DNA of 64,000 nt from Atrichornis clamosus (GCA_013400975.1 WBMZ01012706.1:41001-105000), one strand, 5' to 3'. Positions 37,601-52,600 are shown, counted from the stretch's first letter. Program-made: numbers and translations. Notes: generated by a model from the sequence alone, not told the origin.

Positions 37601-40600
37601 GAGTGGGCACAGTATTTCCACCATGTGAAAGACTCTACCTGTCCAACACCTGTACCTCAGAGAAAGCTTACCTAAAGAATGTGCAGCCGTGGTTTTGGAG
37701 CTGAAAAATCGACCAAGTCCAAGGTCTCCAAGCTTTACTACTCCTGTAGCTGTAATGAACACATTTGCTGGCTTTATATCTGAAAGAGAAATAAATTCAA
37801 AAATTTAAGAGTCACAGTGAGGTTGCAAGAAGAGCTACTGCATAAGATTTTATTTACAGCTAATACTGGTAAAATTTGGTGGTGTTGTTCAGAAAGAATG
37901 GGTCTGGAATGCAGAACTTCAAATCCACTATTGTAATAGTACAAACATCGCTCAGTACAGAAAATCAGGAGCCATGGAAAGTACTTTTAAAAACAAACAA
38001 ACAAACAAACAAAAAAGCCCACACCCAAAGCCCAGCAGCATATATAGGGGAGTTTATTACTACTTTATATAAGCTCCATAAGGACTTACATTAGAACTGG
38101 AGAACCTCTTTTATTACATCTTAAGTAACAGCCCAAAAACTATTTCAAGAACTGTAAAACCTATTTTTCATCACTTCTGCTGATCAAGTTACCCACCGTG
38201 GCATAATGTTATTTATTTGAAATAGATAACTGATTCTCTTTAAGCGCAGGCATTAAAACAAAAGAAGCAAGTTTACTCAGGAGAATGGTTATTTGAACTC
38301 GTCAATGGAACTGGGCTAATCAAGTAGAAACAAAGAAAAATAATGATGTATACCCCAGACAGTTATTTTTTACAAGTAATATCCAGTTTAAGTTTTAATC
38401 CAATCCTTTAGAGACAACAGCAGAGACTTTTATTCTATGATTTTTAACAAGGTACCTACCTTGTTAGTCTTCTAAATAGACTGTCCTGTTATTTGTTTGG
38501 CAAGGGAGTTTAGCTCTTACTCTGCTCAAGAGCAATGCACCCTGGCTCTAAACTTACATAAAATCACTTCACTTTGATAAGAGGGGATTACAGTTTGCAT
38601 AAGATATGGGTACAGTAATAGGAATGGTTAATAACCCTTCAGACACCAGCATTTTCAGGTTTCCAGTAAAAAAGTTACGAAATCTTATAAGCTTGAGAGA
38701 GGAAGACAGAAGCAATTATGTTCTGCTGCTATCTGACCTAGTTTTTGGGAGTTTGGATAACCCTTTGTGTAATAATCCAACATGGATATAACTCAATTTA
38801 AAAATAGCTTTAATTGTCATTGCATTTGGTATGTAACCATGGAATCATTAGATTTGCCATTGGATTGCCAGAAGCTTTGAAATTACTATTTCAGTTTAAG
38901 GAACTGAAATCCTTTTGTTTTGAGCTAAAATATACTGAAATAAACTAATGTAGTTATAAAAGCATTAAAGGAAGATACCTGTATCCTATGGAAAGATTTT
39001 GTATTTTATGTCCTTCTCTTTATATCATTTTGCACTTGCAGGCATCTGCATAAATGCACAAAGGGGGAAAAAAAAAAAAAAAAAGGAGAATCACAGGGGA
39101 AAGCCATTTGCAGGGGCAGGGGTATCTAAGCTGATCTGCTGGAGGGTGCAACACTTCCAGCTGCAAAGGACAGAGCTCAGCAGAAATGGAGGGAGTGCTG
39201 CTTTCAGGGAGCAATCTGAATCCCAGCACAAGGAGCCACCAACCCAAGACATGTCACCTGAACCCAAAGAGACAGCCCACACACAACTCACAACCCACAA
39301 CCAGAGGGATTTCCAAAGGGAAAAAAAATGGTACCTCTGAGAAGAAGCTATACCATGATCTGTTTGACCCAGAGTTACAGGTAAAAAGAAGACAATCTCC
39401 AGAGGAGGCAGTAGCACCAAGGTTTAAAATGGGCCAAGGAAATTTAGTACCTGGCAGAGAGAGCTGGCAACAAGGGCTGCTGGGACACAGTACTTGACAG
39501 AGAGATTGGAAATAGTGGCAAGGAGCAGAGAAGTGGAGAAAATGCTCACACCTGCACATAATCCAACAGATAAGGGACCAGGAGAAGGGCCTGTACACCA
39601 TAAGTAGGCATGGCAGGAGCAAGTACTTTTTAAGGCAACTAGGTGCAAGAGGTGAAAAGAATGGGCGGATAGACCTGTGCAAGAAGGAAGCTAACAACAA
39701 AGACAATGGGCAAATATAGAAGAATAAGAACAGGACAGAAAGTACAAGCCAGAAAAATGAAGCAGCAGTGGCAGGGTATCCATCACTTACAGAACTATCA
39801 CTTATTTTGAAAAACTTGCTATCACCAGCCATTGCTACAAACAAATGCCTACCACAACAAATGTACAACCACAAACTTCTCTCAGTCTCTCGTTACTTAT
39901 AAAACCTCACAGAAACATACATTGTGTCAGCTGTCAAAACTGATTCCAACCAGATTAATTCTCACATAGTCAAAGGTTTAGTAAAGACAAATCATCTTTG
40001 ATCCTGTATTACCTCTATGCATAACACGACGAGAATGCATATGTTCCAAGGCACTGCAAAGCTGAACAAAGTACTTCCAAACTGTTCTTTCAGGAATCAA
40101 CCTCTTCTGTTTCTTAAAATGCTAAAAAAAAAAAAAACCCAGAAAAAAAGGATGGACAGTGAATCTTAAAAATTAAAACTTGCATTAAATGACTGAAAAA
40201 GACAGAAATCCTTTATTTAAAAAACAGATACAAGAGGCTCACAACCTAATGAGAAAGGTTTAACAAGATTTCTTGACACAGAAAGGTTTTCTCTTAAATA
40301 TTAATATATGTATCATCTGTGTATGTGTTTAAGTCAGTCCAGACATAGAGCCACAAATAACATTAATGAAATAAAACTGCTACCCCAAAAAATGATTTAT
40401 ACAGTGTTGGATTAATGTGGTCAGAGTAATCTAGTATAAAGTAGCCACAAGTAAAGAACAAAGAGAGGTCAGATATAAAGGTATGTGCCACAAAGACCTT
40501 CCCAAACCAAACACTTCCTTACACCAACACTGATTTCCACACCCTCATTTTTTGAAGAGAAGAAAAAAAACAACAGTAGTGAGACACAGTCACAAAGATG

Positions 40601-43600
40601 ATGTAAGAAGAGTCGGTCAGATTAGTTTTAGAAACTTCTGCAAGACATAAAAGGGGACTAAAGGAACTGTGATTTCTGAGAATTTCACAGTGACCTAACT
40701 GTTGTTCAATTATCTTCCATCCTGTATAAAAAACTATTACTGACCACTGGTAACAGTTCAATGGCCTGCTAAAGCCTACATAAAGTAATTATGCTCTGCT
40801 ATACATATCATCTTCAAATATTATATTCAGGAACTGGAATAAGAGTCCTCCAAAGATACATACTGAAAACCTGGAAATCAGCCAATGCTACAATGTACAA
40901 GTTCAATCATTATAAACTTTGCAGATAAAGGTAAAAAGACTGAAAAATTGCTGCTTGTTTAGCCTCCCTTCTCGAAGAAATAATATTGTGCCAGATTTTG
41001 AAGTTAAACGTGCAAAAAAATACATAAACAACATTAATACTAGGAAAATTTTACATAGAAAGCAAAGTACTTAGATGTATTTTAATAGTGTGTACACACA
41101 CAGACTTCACACTCGTGCACGCCTTAAGAAAGTTCACATAACAAACATTTATTAATTTGTAAAAGTAGAAATATTTTCATACTATGTTAAAACATGCCAC
41201 CGAGAAGTTGACAGCTGCGTCTACGCATTAGAGACACACAGAGATATGAGAAAGATGTTTTTAAAGTAGCTATAGCAAAATGCATCAGTCATACAAAGGA
41301 TCTTAACATTCTACCAAAATGTTCTTAGTTAGAGGGATTATTTCAAAATGCATTTTCATTTAAATGAGGTAAAGCATATAAATTACATCTTTAAACATAA
41401 TTTTCTTTCAGTCTTGGACTGAATCCAAACAAACCCTGTGTATCTGTTCTCCCCATAGCTGGATTTGCATATCAGAGGATTGTTTGATGTCAACAGGAAG
41501 ATGGAGACCAGGTTTCTTTTCATTTAAAAACAAATACACAATACGTCTAAGTATGTGTACATGAAAGCATAGTTCCTTGATTTAAAATGCATTCTGAAAT
41601 TATCCTAATTATAACTAGGTACTTTATTTAAACATTCTGAATTATTATTTCTTTAACTCGAACCTACGTACAAGTGGTGATGAAACGCCATTCACAAAAT
41701 GTCTGAAATGGGAAGATTTTCCCTTACAGACTTCCATTCCAATTCACCCAAAGTACATCAATGTACTTTCGAAGTATTTATGTACAAGTTTTCTTTTAAC
41801 ATTTTATTCACCTGCTATTTGTAACGCTGTAGCTGACTGTGCCCTACAAAACTGGCTCCAGTTCTTACAGTGCAAGGATGCAACGCGTGCCAGACGTAGT
41901 CTCATTCTGCTGAAGGCATTAATAATTTTGCAGGACAATAAAAACCTCTTCCTGAAAGCATCAATAATGTTACTCAACCCCACAGAATTTATCCATCTAG
42001 AGAGGATGGAAAAGAGAGCTGCTAGATTTACTAACAATGTTTAAAACTAAACAAAGAAACAGACACCATTTTCAAGTGAAATAGGCTTAAAATAATACCA
42101 TTATCTTTAAAATAAACTCAATAAACATTATGTTATTTTTTAACTACACTATCTTCTTCCATCAAAATACAAGTGTTGCCAGTGTTTTCTTGGGCTGTTG
42201 TCCACCAATAGGCAAAATAGTGATGAAAAAGCCCCCACTATCAAAAAGATTAATCTTGCAAAACTAGCTGTTGAAACAAGTTACGCTTCTAGGAAACAGT
42301 CCAGCAGGCACAGTTAATTCTGAGAAAAGTTAATATGGAAAAGGAGTTTCATTTCTATTTAGAATCTTACCTTCTAACAAGAAGTGTAAGTTGATGCAAA
42401 ACACAGTCAAACCTATTTTATGCCAAACAGCATAATTAAATTAGCATAGCACACATTAACTGTATTCAAAGCAGGATCCTTTCCTTTCTCCTCCATTTTA
42501 AAATATTCCACCATGAAAAATGCAGTTCTAATGGTTGTGGTGTTTGCTCCCTTCCAACAGGGAAGCCAAAATGCAGAAGACATGATGCTGAAACAGTCAT
42601 TTTTAACCTCTGTTGTAGCAGAGCATAGCAGCAAGACAGTCAATGCTGAAACTAATTCCCTGCTTAGTGCTAATGCCTGAAACATCCTGAGGTTCACACC
42701 ACCAAGTTCACTTAATACAGTTACATCCCACTGTACACAAGTTGGTATTACTTGCCCAAATTTGCCCCCAGAGGAATACAGCCTGACGTACAGCTCTCTG
42801 AAGTGCTCTCATCTTCAACACTTCATTATTCTGCTTCTTCCACCTGTCTTAGGCTCAAAAGCACAATCCTGATGTCCCTCAGACCACTGACCTTCTAGGG
42901 TGTGACATTAAAAAAACATGACCCTGCTTGAGGTGAAAGATCAATCTCAAAATAGCTGAGACTGGTCAAAAAGGGAACTGCTTGTACATGTGCATTAAAA
43001 ACTTGGGCAGTGCTGCAAGCCAGTGTTTTATCAGGTAAACAGAGAATGCCAGGCATGCTTCAGCAGCAGGCTGTCTCCCAGCAAGAATTATTTGTTTCAA
43101 AAGCCAGAACCCATGAAATTTCCACCTCCATGTGAGAATGGAATTCCAAAAAACTACTTTGAAGAGCGTCCACAATGTCAGTACAGATAAAACTGCAATT
43201 CAGTCATTTAATACAACTGGAAATTTTTATAGTCATAAATTTGCTAATCAAATGCCTTAAAGAGTTTTAAGGTAGGCAGGCTCTGTCACCAGTTCATATT
43301 TTTGTCCCTTTTTACAGAATGACTGAGCAGTTTCATTGCGGGAAAACAGAACTCTCCTGGTTCTCTAATGAATTGCTAAGAGAAAAATCAAATACTCCCC
43401 AAAGGTTTCCACACTGGTGAAATTAAGCACAGCTGCCCTGCACCTAAATAGCATATGCCATCCAGTTTCTTGGTGACATAAAGTTAAGAATTAATGGAGA
43501 AAAAGGTTTAAAGTCAATATAAGAGCATGAAATTATACTGAGTTTCTAAAGATGATGCTTCAAAGGTAAAATTCCAAAAGCGAAAGTGACAGCAGTGAGC

Positions 43601-46600
43601 AGTTGTTCTTATCTAGGCTTAAAAAGCACAATTCAGAGAATATTCTTACAGGAAATATGCAGGACTATTGTCTGGATTTCATAAGAAAACTAAGGATTTC
43701 CTGTAGGTCAGTAGACAGTGAGCACAGATGATTTCAACACAACTGGAGAATTCAGATATGACTGCCTAGATCTCAATAACCATGCTTGGAAAAAATGTAT
43801 CATTCAGTTCTGATGCTGGTGTACCAGAGGATTTTAGGGTGTGATTTAGTCTGGTTTAGGCCTCACTGAATAGGAAAAAAACCAGGAATAAATAAAGAAC
43901 AAGAGACTAAATAATCAAAGGAGTGTTTAAGAAGCTAGGTGGACCAAAGAAAGACAGATGTTTATGAACTTCTCTTGCAAAAAGTTGATAAACTGATCAT
44001 CTAAACAACTTTGCTGAGTCATTATTTAAAAAAAGAACAGAACTGTGAAACTGTCAAGTAAGCTCACCCACAAGAACATACACCTGAATTTTTCACTGCA
44101 CATCCTGTAGCTTAGAGTTGCTTTCTGAAAGACAGTATTTGGGAGAAAATTAAAATGAGAATGAAAAGATTCCTTTTCCTTTCCTTCACGATTTATTAAA
44201 AATCTCAATCACATCTTTTTGTTCTCATGACTTTACTTATGGCTTACAAAAATATAAAGCATGTTGTGTTTTTATATTTCATTGCCTAGACTTATCAGAA
44301 CACAGTGATTCAACAGCCAGGTATTAGTGAGAAGAAATCTGAACTCTACCAACAGGAAAGAGATGCAGAAATGATTATTGCACAGAACTTCTGAGTTACA
44401 CATAATGAAGCTCTTGACCACTTCTGACTTTGTTTCTTTGGGAGCCTTTTTTAATACAGACTAGCAGAAAGAACGAAAAGCAAAGAGGAGGTCAGGCAGA
44501 TGTAACAGGAAATTATGGAAGCATGAGCGAGAGTTCTCACTCTGTGAATACAACAGAAACGAACCAGAACTGACAAGGGCATGCAGGGTCAAAAAGACAG
44601 ATGAGTCAAGAGGAACCTCACCATCTCTATATTTTGGAGATTCATGTATAAAGAAATGAAGTATCTATGTAAGTCTTATTTCCTATTTTAAAAGCTATAT
44701 AATTCTAGTAGCAATACAGCATCCCAGGAGTTTTGTCCGGCTCTGTTCTTTCATAACTCAGCTGCCCATCTCTTTAGACCATGGTTTTCTGCCATTTTGC
44801 TTTGCTTTCCATGCAGAACGAAAATAGAACTTCCCACCACATCCTAATTCATTCATTCAATTTGATATACAGCGTGACCAAATTTGCCTACATTTCAAGA
44901 GTAGCAGCTGTCTCTTAGTTGCAAAAAGAGGACAAATACAAAAAAACCCTCATCCAAACTATCTGGCATCTACCAACTGAACATACCAAAACCAGCAAGT
45001 ATTCAGCCAATAAATTAACAAAAATATTTACCTGGTTTTTTTCCAACTTTTATTTACAATTGCTTAGAACTGCAGTTACTGAAGACGCCATAGATTTATT
45101 TTTTCTCTTTCAGAGTCCACCAAAAAAATGAGTTTTAAAAAATTAATCTTCCTCTGTTAGTCATCTCAGTATACAAACAACTTTATTTCATCAAGAGCAA
45201 CTAAAGACTAAGACTCAGTACAAAAACTAACATACAAAATAATGGTACTAATAGAAGTATCTATAATATCAGAAGAACAAGTCAGTAGAATTAAACTATG
45301 GACTTTCTTTTAAAAAAACCTAAAAAACAACCCAAAAAAAAAAAAAACAAAAAAAACACCGCATGGACATCACAGAATTGAGATAGAAGCATCTTCTCAA
45401 ACAGAATGTTATTTCACACACGGTCAAAGGGACATCTACTTACAAGACATAATAAGCCTTGTAAAAAATGCAAGTAACATTTTTCATGTTTTCCATTTTA
45501 GTATATATTCTTTCATGCTCATAATCAGACTGAATGAGACTCCCGGTTAAACTCAGATTCCTTAGAAAGCTCTGACAAAGTCACTTTACACATGCATATT
45601 TTTATCCAACTTTCCTTGCACAGATTCATTTCAGTTTTCCTTACTGAGCAGCCCACCTACAGTCCCTCTGTTCCACCAACATTTTGCTGATGCAAAAGAC
45701 CAAGAACATACAGTGTTCAGAAATAAAGATCACCTACTGAAATCAGATAAACTTGCAGAGCCACTAATATAAAATTTCCAATCCTGCTTCATTTTCCTTG
45801 TCTCTGCTGCCATCGCTGAGCGGGGCTTCTTAAAACACACAACCACATGTTTAAATTCAACAGTATTTGTTTACACGCATCTCTCTCCAAAAACATCCCC
45901 TTGGGAAAACTGGTACAGCATGAAGAGGTGAAGCTCAGGCTTGAATCATTAACTCTGCTTCCTAATAAAATGCAATAGCATGACACAGTAAATACCGAGG
46001 CTATCATCTTAACTTTTTTTTCTTTTCTCTACAAACGAGGCAGACAGATTTGAAATCTCTTTATTCTCAACAAGTTATCCATACAGCACAAACACTGACA
46101 GTGCAAATTTTTCAAACACAACTGTGTGAAAAATTAAAACTAATCTCCAAGTATTGTTTGCAAGGCATTTCAAACAAGAACAGTACCCAGAACTATTATT
46201 TAATAAAATCTTTCAACTCTCCCTGCTCCTTAAAGGCTCACAGACAATTCTAGCACCAGTGGGCAGAGGTGGAGATGAAATCCCCAAAGCCCTTCTGCCC
46301 CAGTTAAAGCTATTTGAACAGCCTGTGTAAGTTAAATGAAGTTTACCATGAAGTTAACTTTTCATAGCTGACTGACACCATTATTTTCCCTCCGTGTACA
46401 GCCAGTACTTACACAATAGCTTCAGGTGTGATGTCTGTGAAGGGAACAGGCCACAAGACAAAACACTGTTGATAGTCTAATTACTTTAGCAGAAAATCTG
46501 CCTGCTTATTCTCATTGTTCCAGTGGCAGACACACACAATGGCCGACTCACATGAAAACTAACAAGGCTGCCTGGCAATTACCCAGACCAATTATCCCAC

Positions 46601-49600
46601 TGATTATAAACTGGGGGACCAGCCAGCTTTCATTCTGCCAGCACATGTATGTAACCTGCACATGGTAAACTGGTGCCGCTGCTCTCATTGCGGTTACCTG
46701 TGGTTGATAGCAAAGGTGAAGGCAAGCACCTACCAGACACCCCAAGAACACACATTTATGGAGCAAAAGCTTATCAGAGCCAGTTCTCCCACCCTGGAAG
46801 GGCTCTATGACTTGACTTTGTCTTTTAAGACTTCACAGCTCCATCCACAGAGGAGCCGCTTCCCATGGGAACACCCAGCTCCCCATTTTTACCTGACAAG
46901 CAGCTATCATAGCTATACAAAGTTGAATAAGGATGCAATATTTTTTAATTACTGGGGGTAAAAAATAAAAAACATTTTTTAAAGTTTTTTAGTAGCTTTA
47001 GAAAAGGTTAGTGGCAAGAATTAGCCTGACTGGTTCAAAGCCCCAGGTTCCTCCTTTAGGAAAAGGCACATAAAAATAGTTTAGCTTTGATCTGTAATTA
47101 GCACACCCTGTGTTACACTATCCTATTATATTAAAGGCTTCTTCAAGCCACACTCTATCTTTTGAAGCTTTTTTCAAAAATGAGTATGCAAAAAAGCTAA
47201 GGTAAAGGTGATTCAGAATGAAAAAAAAAACTACTAAAGAAAATATATATTGAAGCTTTTAACATATATCAATGATGTAGCTTCAGCAAAGTGCCAAACG
47301 GTTCTATATTACAGAATATAACCATATGCTCAGCAAAAATACTTTGAGTCAGGAGGGTTGGCGTGGGGGTGGTGGTACTGGGATTTTTTGTTCTTTAAAT
47401 CTAGCAGTCATGGAGGAAAAAAAAAAAAAGCACGAGACACACAGATACTGCTGAAAGCCAGAAGAACCAGCTTCCACGTTTTAAAATTTGCAATTATAGA
47501 TCAAGATAAATCAGTACCATGAAAGGAAAAAAATTACACAAACATGCACAAAAGATAAATTTAAAATACTTTTTCAAAATCATTATGTCAATTATTTGGA
47601 CATAAATACATGTATAAGAAAAATCTCAGCATTAGAGTCACCATAATTCCTCCCCCTTGAGAGCCTGTGTGCATGTAGTTTTCAGTTCTGTTTTCTTTAT
47701 GTTAGAAGACCTTTTACTCATTCATTCATGACACTCAGCTAATGAGCAGTTTGAAAATGTCTCTAGGCTTTATTTATTGTGCACTATTCATAACCTATTA
47801 TTAAATATAAGTTTCAGGGAAGAGTACAGCTTCCTAGTATGAATTATTGGAATATCAAATTAATAAAATAAACTTTGTCAAGTTTATCTTCACAAATGGC
47901 CTCAGAAATGATGAGTAGTAATACCCCCATTTTACAGATTAGAATGTGGGCCAAGAACAAAGATCAAAAGCGTTAATTAATTCTGGCACCAATTTAGGCA
48001 CCTCCTTCTCAACATATACAGCTTTATGAAACAGTTCATCTACAAAGCACAGTTTCCACTCACAACTGATGAAACTGTGGACATTCAATACTTCTACAAA
48101 TCAAGACCCAGAGTTTTGCCTCGAATGTCAGAAATACAGAAAAAGTAATTAGAATTCCCACAAAAAAATAGTGGTTGAAGTGATTTATACAGTAACTCTA
48201 AGGAACAGAAGCAGTAAAGATGGCCTTTGGAAAAACACTGAATTGTATAAACTATGAAACCTTCCTCTCACACATTTCTCACCTTGCAAACAACCTCTAC
48301 AGCATGGATGCAACCATTTCTACACAGAGTAGCTGCACCCTTAACACTGAGCCACATCATATCCCATTCCCAGCCAGCCTGAGTTATCCCATCCAGGCTC
48401 TCTCCCTGCTGGCAGCCAGTTTGTCTATCTCAAGGATCCTCGTCCAGTCTGTCCTGTTCCCTGGCAAAAGATCAGCTCTTCTCTAATCTCCTTGTGCTCA
48501 CATCCAGTATTGGAAATCCTGTTTCATAGTTTCCCAAACCACTAACCTCATTCTCTCACTCTCCTCAGTCTCTACTCCCTGTGCCATGAATTCCCTGTCG
48601 ACCTTCTCTCAGACACTGATTAGCTACTACAGGTGTACTCATCTTCCTTATTTCCAGCCAGATCTCTCTCCCTGCTTAAGGATCACTTAGCTACCTGCCC
48701 CAGCCTACTCCTCAGCCTGTCTAGTCTTTTGTCTTCTCCATTCACCTCAGATTACTCCCTTCATTATGTTATTAGAAAGAATAAATACCCTCCCAGACAC
48801 AGCCCATCCTGGAAAAAGCTATTTCTGGCAATGCCATTTTGGTCACCCGTACTGGTACAGGTCAAAGCACTGACAGTGACTAAGGTCGTGTCAGCACCAA
48901 GAAGGGCAGGAGGTTCACACAGCTCTACACGTACAGAAGTTCTCCACTTTCATACTATGCTCCAGCAATTTCTGTTAAGCACATATGTTAGAAGAATTGA
49001 AGTTTAGGTGAATTTTCACAGCCGTCTTTGTAAGAAAAATCCCCTTTTCGAGTTTTACATCTGTTTCAAGGCACAAGGAACTTAGAATATTTCAGATTCA
49101 ATGGTTGCAAGATATTACAATGAAATGTTGGCATACAACATTTTAGTAGGAAATTGCTATGTTTTGGCAAACTGAAAACATTCCACAACTAAATATTTGG
49201 CAATCCTAACAGCAAACAGTTAGTCCTGCTATACATGTGTCTGCATGGCAAGGAATAGCTTCTGCAACACTGCCATTCAAAACACACAGGAACAGGAAAC
49301 ATTATTTTTCCCACCAGCTTTCCAAAGAGGAACACCAACTATCTCCTACAATTGCCGAAGTTTCAGATCAATGTTTTGGATGATAAAGAGATAGCCAAAC
49401 AATATAGTCAGTTAGTAGCTAGGTTTCCCAAAGTACTGGGTCATGCCCTGGGGAAGGACATGCAAATTTAACACCTGACCTGCTAAATTCTGACACTGCA
49501 CCTCTTCCCTACACAGATGCTTCCCTAAGTTCCTACTCCCAAAAATCTTGCAAATATCACAGTAAAAGAAAATTACTGCTATTACTATTAAATAGGCAAA

Positions 49601-52600
49601 CTACAGCTACCATGTCCTATCAACACTCATCAGAAAAACCTCACTTTCTGCCAAACTATCTCTACTTCTAGCACATTCCCAGGACAGCAACCCACCAGAA
49701 AATAGTTTCAAGAAAACCTAGTGACACGTTTCCATTCCCAGCAACACACCCAGCTTCACTGCGGGGAGAATGGGTAATACTGGGCTGTGAGCACCCCAGC
49801 AGTCCAGGGCAGCTGGTGTGCAGACAGGGAAAGGAATGAGCTGCTGTAGCAGTGCACACCCCCTCAAGACACTGGCATGCCACAAGAGCAGAGGGGCAAG
49901 ATGCACTGCTAAGCTCAAAAAGCAACTTGTGCAGAAGTTTCTGACCAGCATCTGCTCACCAGCCCAGCTCAGAATTAAGTGACCAACCCTGCACCCAGTG
50001 CTGTCCAGGCACTGAACACTTCAGGTAAGGCAGACTGTAATAACCGTGTTCCTTCCAAATCCACTGCCATTACAGCACATCCATTAATCCCCAAAGGTTG
50101 TCATGGCACACCTTGCAGCCATCTCTCACCATGACACACTCAGGCTGCAGTCTCATGGATTCTGCCACGGAGCAGTGGTTGCTTCACACAGGCAGGAGCA
50201 GCTCCCAGGGCTGGCAAAGCTGCCAGGGAATGAAGCTAAAATCACTTCCAGTCTTCAAGCTCAAGCTTAAAAACAGTCAAGCTGCCCTTTAACACAGGAC
50301 AGGTAAGTGAGCCAACCTCAGTGTACAGAAAAGAAGTCTCAAACAATGCCAGTGCTAATATATTTTGACATGGGAAGGAGGGTCTGCATTCCAGACCACA
50401 TGGAGAGGAGAAATTGCCTGATGCAGTTTCATGCAGTGAAGCCCAATATATCCACCAGTGGTAAAACATGGAAATTATAATCGATGAGATTTCAAATAGG
50501 TTGAAACAGAGCTCCAGCTACTGCAAGGAGCAATTTAGATATGCATCAGTTGCTTTGGAAAGAAGTGACTATCCCTGCATTTTGACTATCCTATAAAAAA
50601 AAGTTCAAGAACAAACAATTCACTGATCCTAAGTACAGAAACCTGAGCTATCAATAGAACTTTATACCGATGAAAAGTTTTAAGGTATTTGTTATTTCAC
50701 CCAGCTAAAAATACAGCAGGTTTATTTCTTTAAATAAAGTTGAAAAAATACACACAAAAAGTGCTCTCTGAAGGGTGGGTGAAGTGCCTAGGTGACATTT
50801 TGCAGAATTCAAGTTATTTCCCATCTATCTTGAGAAAGCTGCAAAAATATTTTCAGCTTTTTAGATGAAAGCTTTCATGCTTGTTTCCAAAACATGATTA
50901 ACTTCCTGAAGATCTGTATGACATATTCAGTTTAAAGTTTGCATTTTTTTCGGTGCACTAAGATTATTTGCCAGAAGAACCTAAAAACTAAAAATAACTG
51001 CAAAAACTCAGATTACTGCTGAGTTAAAATAACCCCAACATTTCAGTGTTTTGATAACATCCCTTCTTGCAAGCCTAGTAATTTTATATTTATCCTTAAA
51101 TAATATGCTAATTATTCTGTAAGATAATTTAAATTCTCTTGTTTCAACATCTTCAGCAGAGACTTTACTAACTAGCTCTTTTAACTGAATTATTATAATG
51201 TATTTTCTTGATTAATTAGTAGAGACTTCTTTACTTGTGCCATTTTCTTTATCCAATAATACCAACTGTCACTTGAAAAAAAAAACCAAAACCAAAAATA
51301 CCCACACAAAATTTTCACTTTGTCACTGTTTGTGGTAGAGGAGAACCATGACTAGTAAGAAAAGGGATCAAGCCTCAGACTTGCTAAACAACATGTTATT
51401 GTATTGCAGAAGAAGGTGCTATTATGAGGTAACACCAGTTCTCATGAACTACCCTTAACCTTGGCAGCCACGCACCATCACATGTTCCACAGGAGAGACC
51501 ACAGACAAACAACATGCCAGGAGCAACTGAGACCTAGCACAGTAGTTAATAATGATTTACTTGTAATGTCTTTGAGGTTACAGTATCCAGCAACCTCATT
51601 CACTAACGCAGAAACATCAAGAATTTTTCCATCTTTCACCATCCCCACACAGGGGTTACGTGGTGCTGAGGTGTTTACTCTAGTGCAAAAGCAACTCTGA
51701 GTCAAACACAAATATTTTTCCCTCACTGATGTTTGCCCCTATTTTATTGACATGCCACGCTCAAGAATTCTAATAGGCCATTAAAAGCTGTATGTTTAGA
51801 AATCCTCAATTTTGGGTTTTCCTGCTTTTGAGAATGAAGGCTATATTGAAACAGCTCCCTGTGACAGAGGTTATTAAAAGAATAATTAAGATAAAGTGGA
51901 CTAAATCTGTGTATGTACATACATAAACACAGAGGCAGACAGAACACATGAGATACCTCTGATTTCATTATGTGAATGTAATGCCACTGCACAGCTGCTT
52001 TTTTTAGGACATACGGCAGATTCTATGAATTCTATTAGAATACATATGAATGCACCAAGAGATTTTCCTCAGTTGTCTACTCAATGGGGACAAAGAGAGT
52101 ATTATTCGCAGGTAACAAGAGGAATGATATAAAAGCTGGGCAGTAAGGATGTGGTTCATTAAGGGAAGAACTGAAGAATTAATTAAGGTGCACTGTGAGG
52201 CACAGCAGCCTTGTAGGTATTCTCTGATGTGCCAATAATGTCATAACAAATACCCAAGTAAACTAGTTAAGTAGTTTTCCCTCACACTAACGCTGGTTTT
52301 AGTGTCATTCAAGCTGTGGTCACTCACAATTTCAAAAACATCCTTGATCCCTTCTACAAATCACACAACAAGCCTGGCACCCAAACACTGTTGTGGGGGT
52401 GTCTCAACATTCTCCAACAACTTAAGAGTAACATTCTAGCAAGAACACTGGAAACCAAAGCAGTTTATTTGTCTTGATAACACAACATAGTCTTTTACCT
52501 TAGTGTGACAGGCAGCTATTCTTCTACGAAGTTTCTACACCAATATATATCATTTATTTTTCAGGCAATTTTTAAAATACTTCTTTAAGAAGATGCCATA

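Larger units (their letters stand above)
30448..37671 (-). other. NEK7: NEK7 intron splitting the codon of residue 197
   Basis: A GT-AG, phase 1 intron of 7,224 bases. It carries a short CR1 3' tail at about 34.2 kb and a block at 32.69-33.03 kb of less AT-rich, possibly constrained sequence. No coding sequence is recognised. Confidence 0.85.
37780..40012 (-). other. NEK7: NEK7 intron splitting the codon of Asp161
   Basis: A GT-AG, phase 1 intron of 2,233 bases. It contains an AAAC microsatellite (37990-38016), a 17-A run (39068-39084) and a purine-rich tract on the plus strand from about 39.1 to 39.8 kb. Confidence 0.85.

Noticed and set aside
39061..39090. LTR polypurine tract (AAAGGGGGAAAA)
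   Set aside because: No LTR beginning with TG, no primer binding site and no viral gene remnants nearby; a simple poly-A run explains it.
39254..39874. 206-codon minus-strand open frame rich in Phe, Leu, Cys and Ser
   Set aside because: It is the complement of a purine-rich tract; pyrimidine-rich strands lack stop codons, and the hydrophobic composition follows from this. No domain or conserved pattern.
49650..50300. GC-richer patch as an exon or repeat
   Set aside because: No splice-bounded coding frame or recognisable repeat consensus could be matched by eye; left unassigned.
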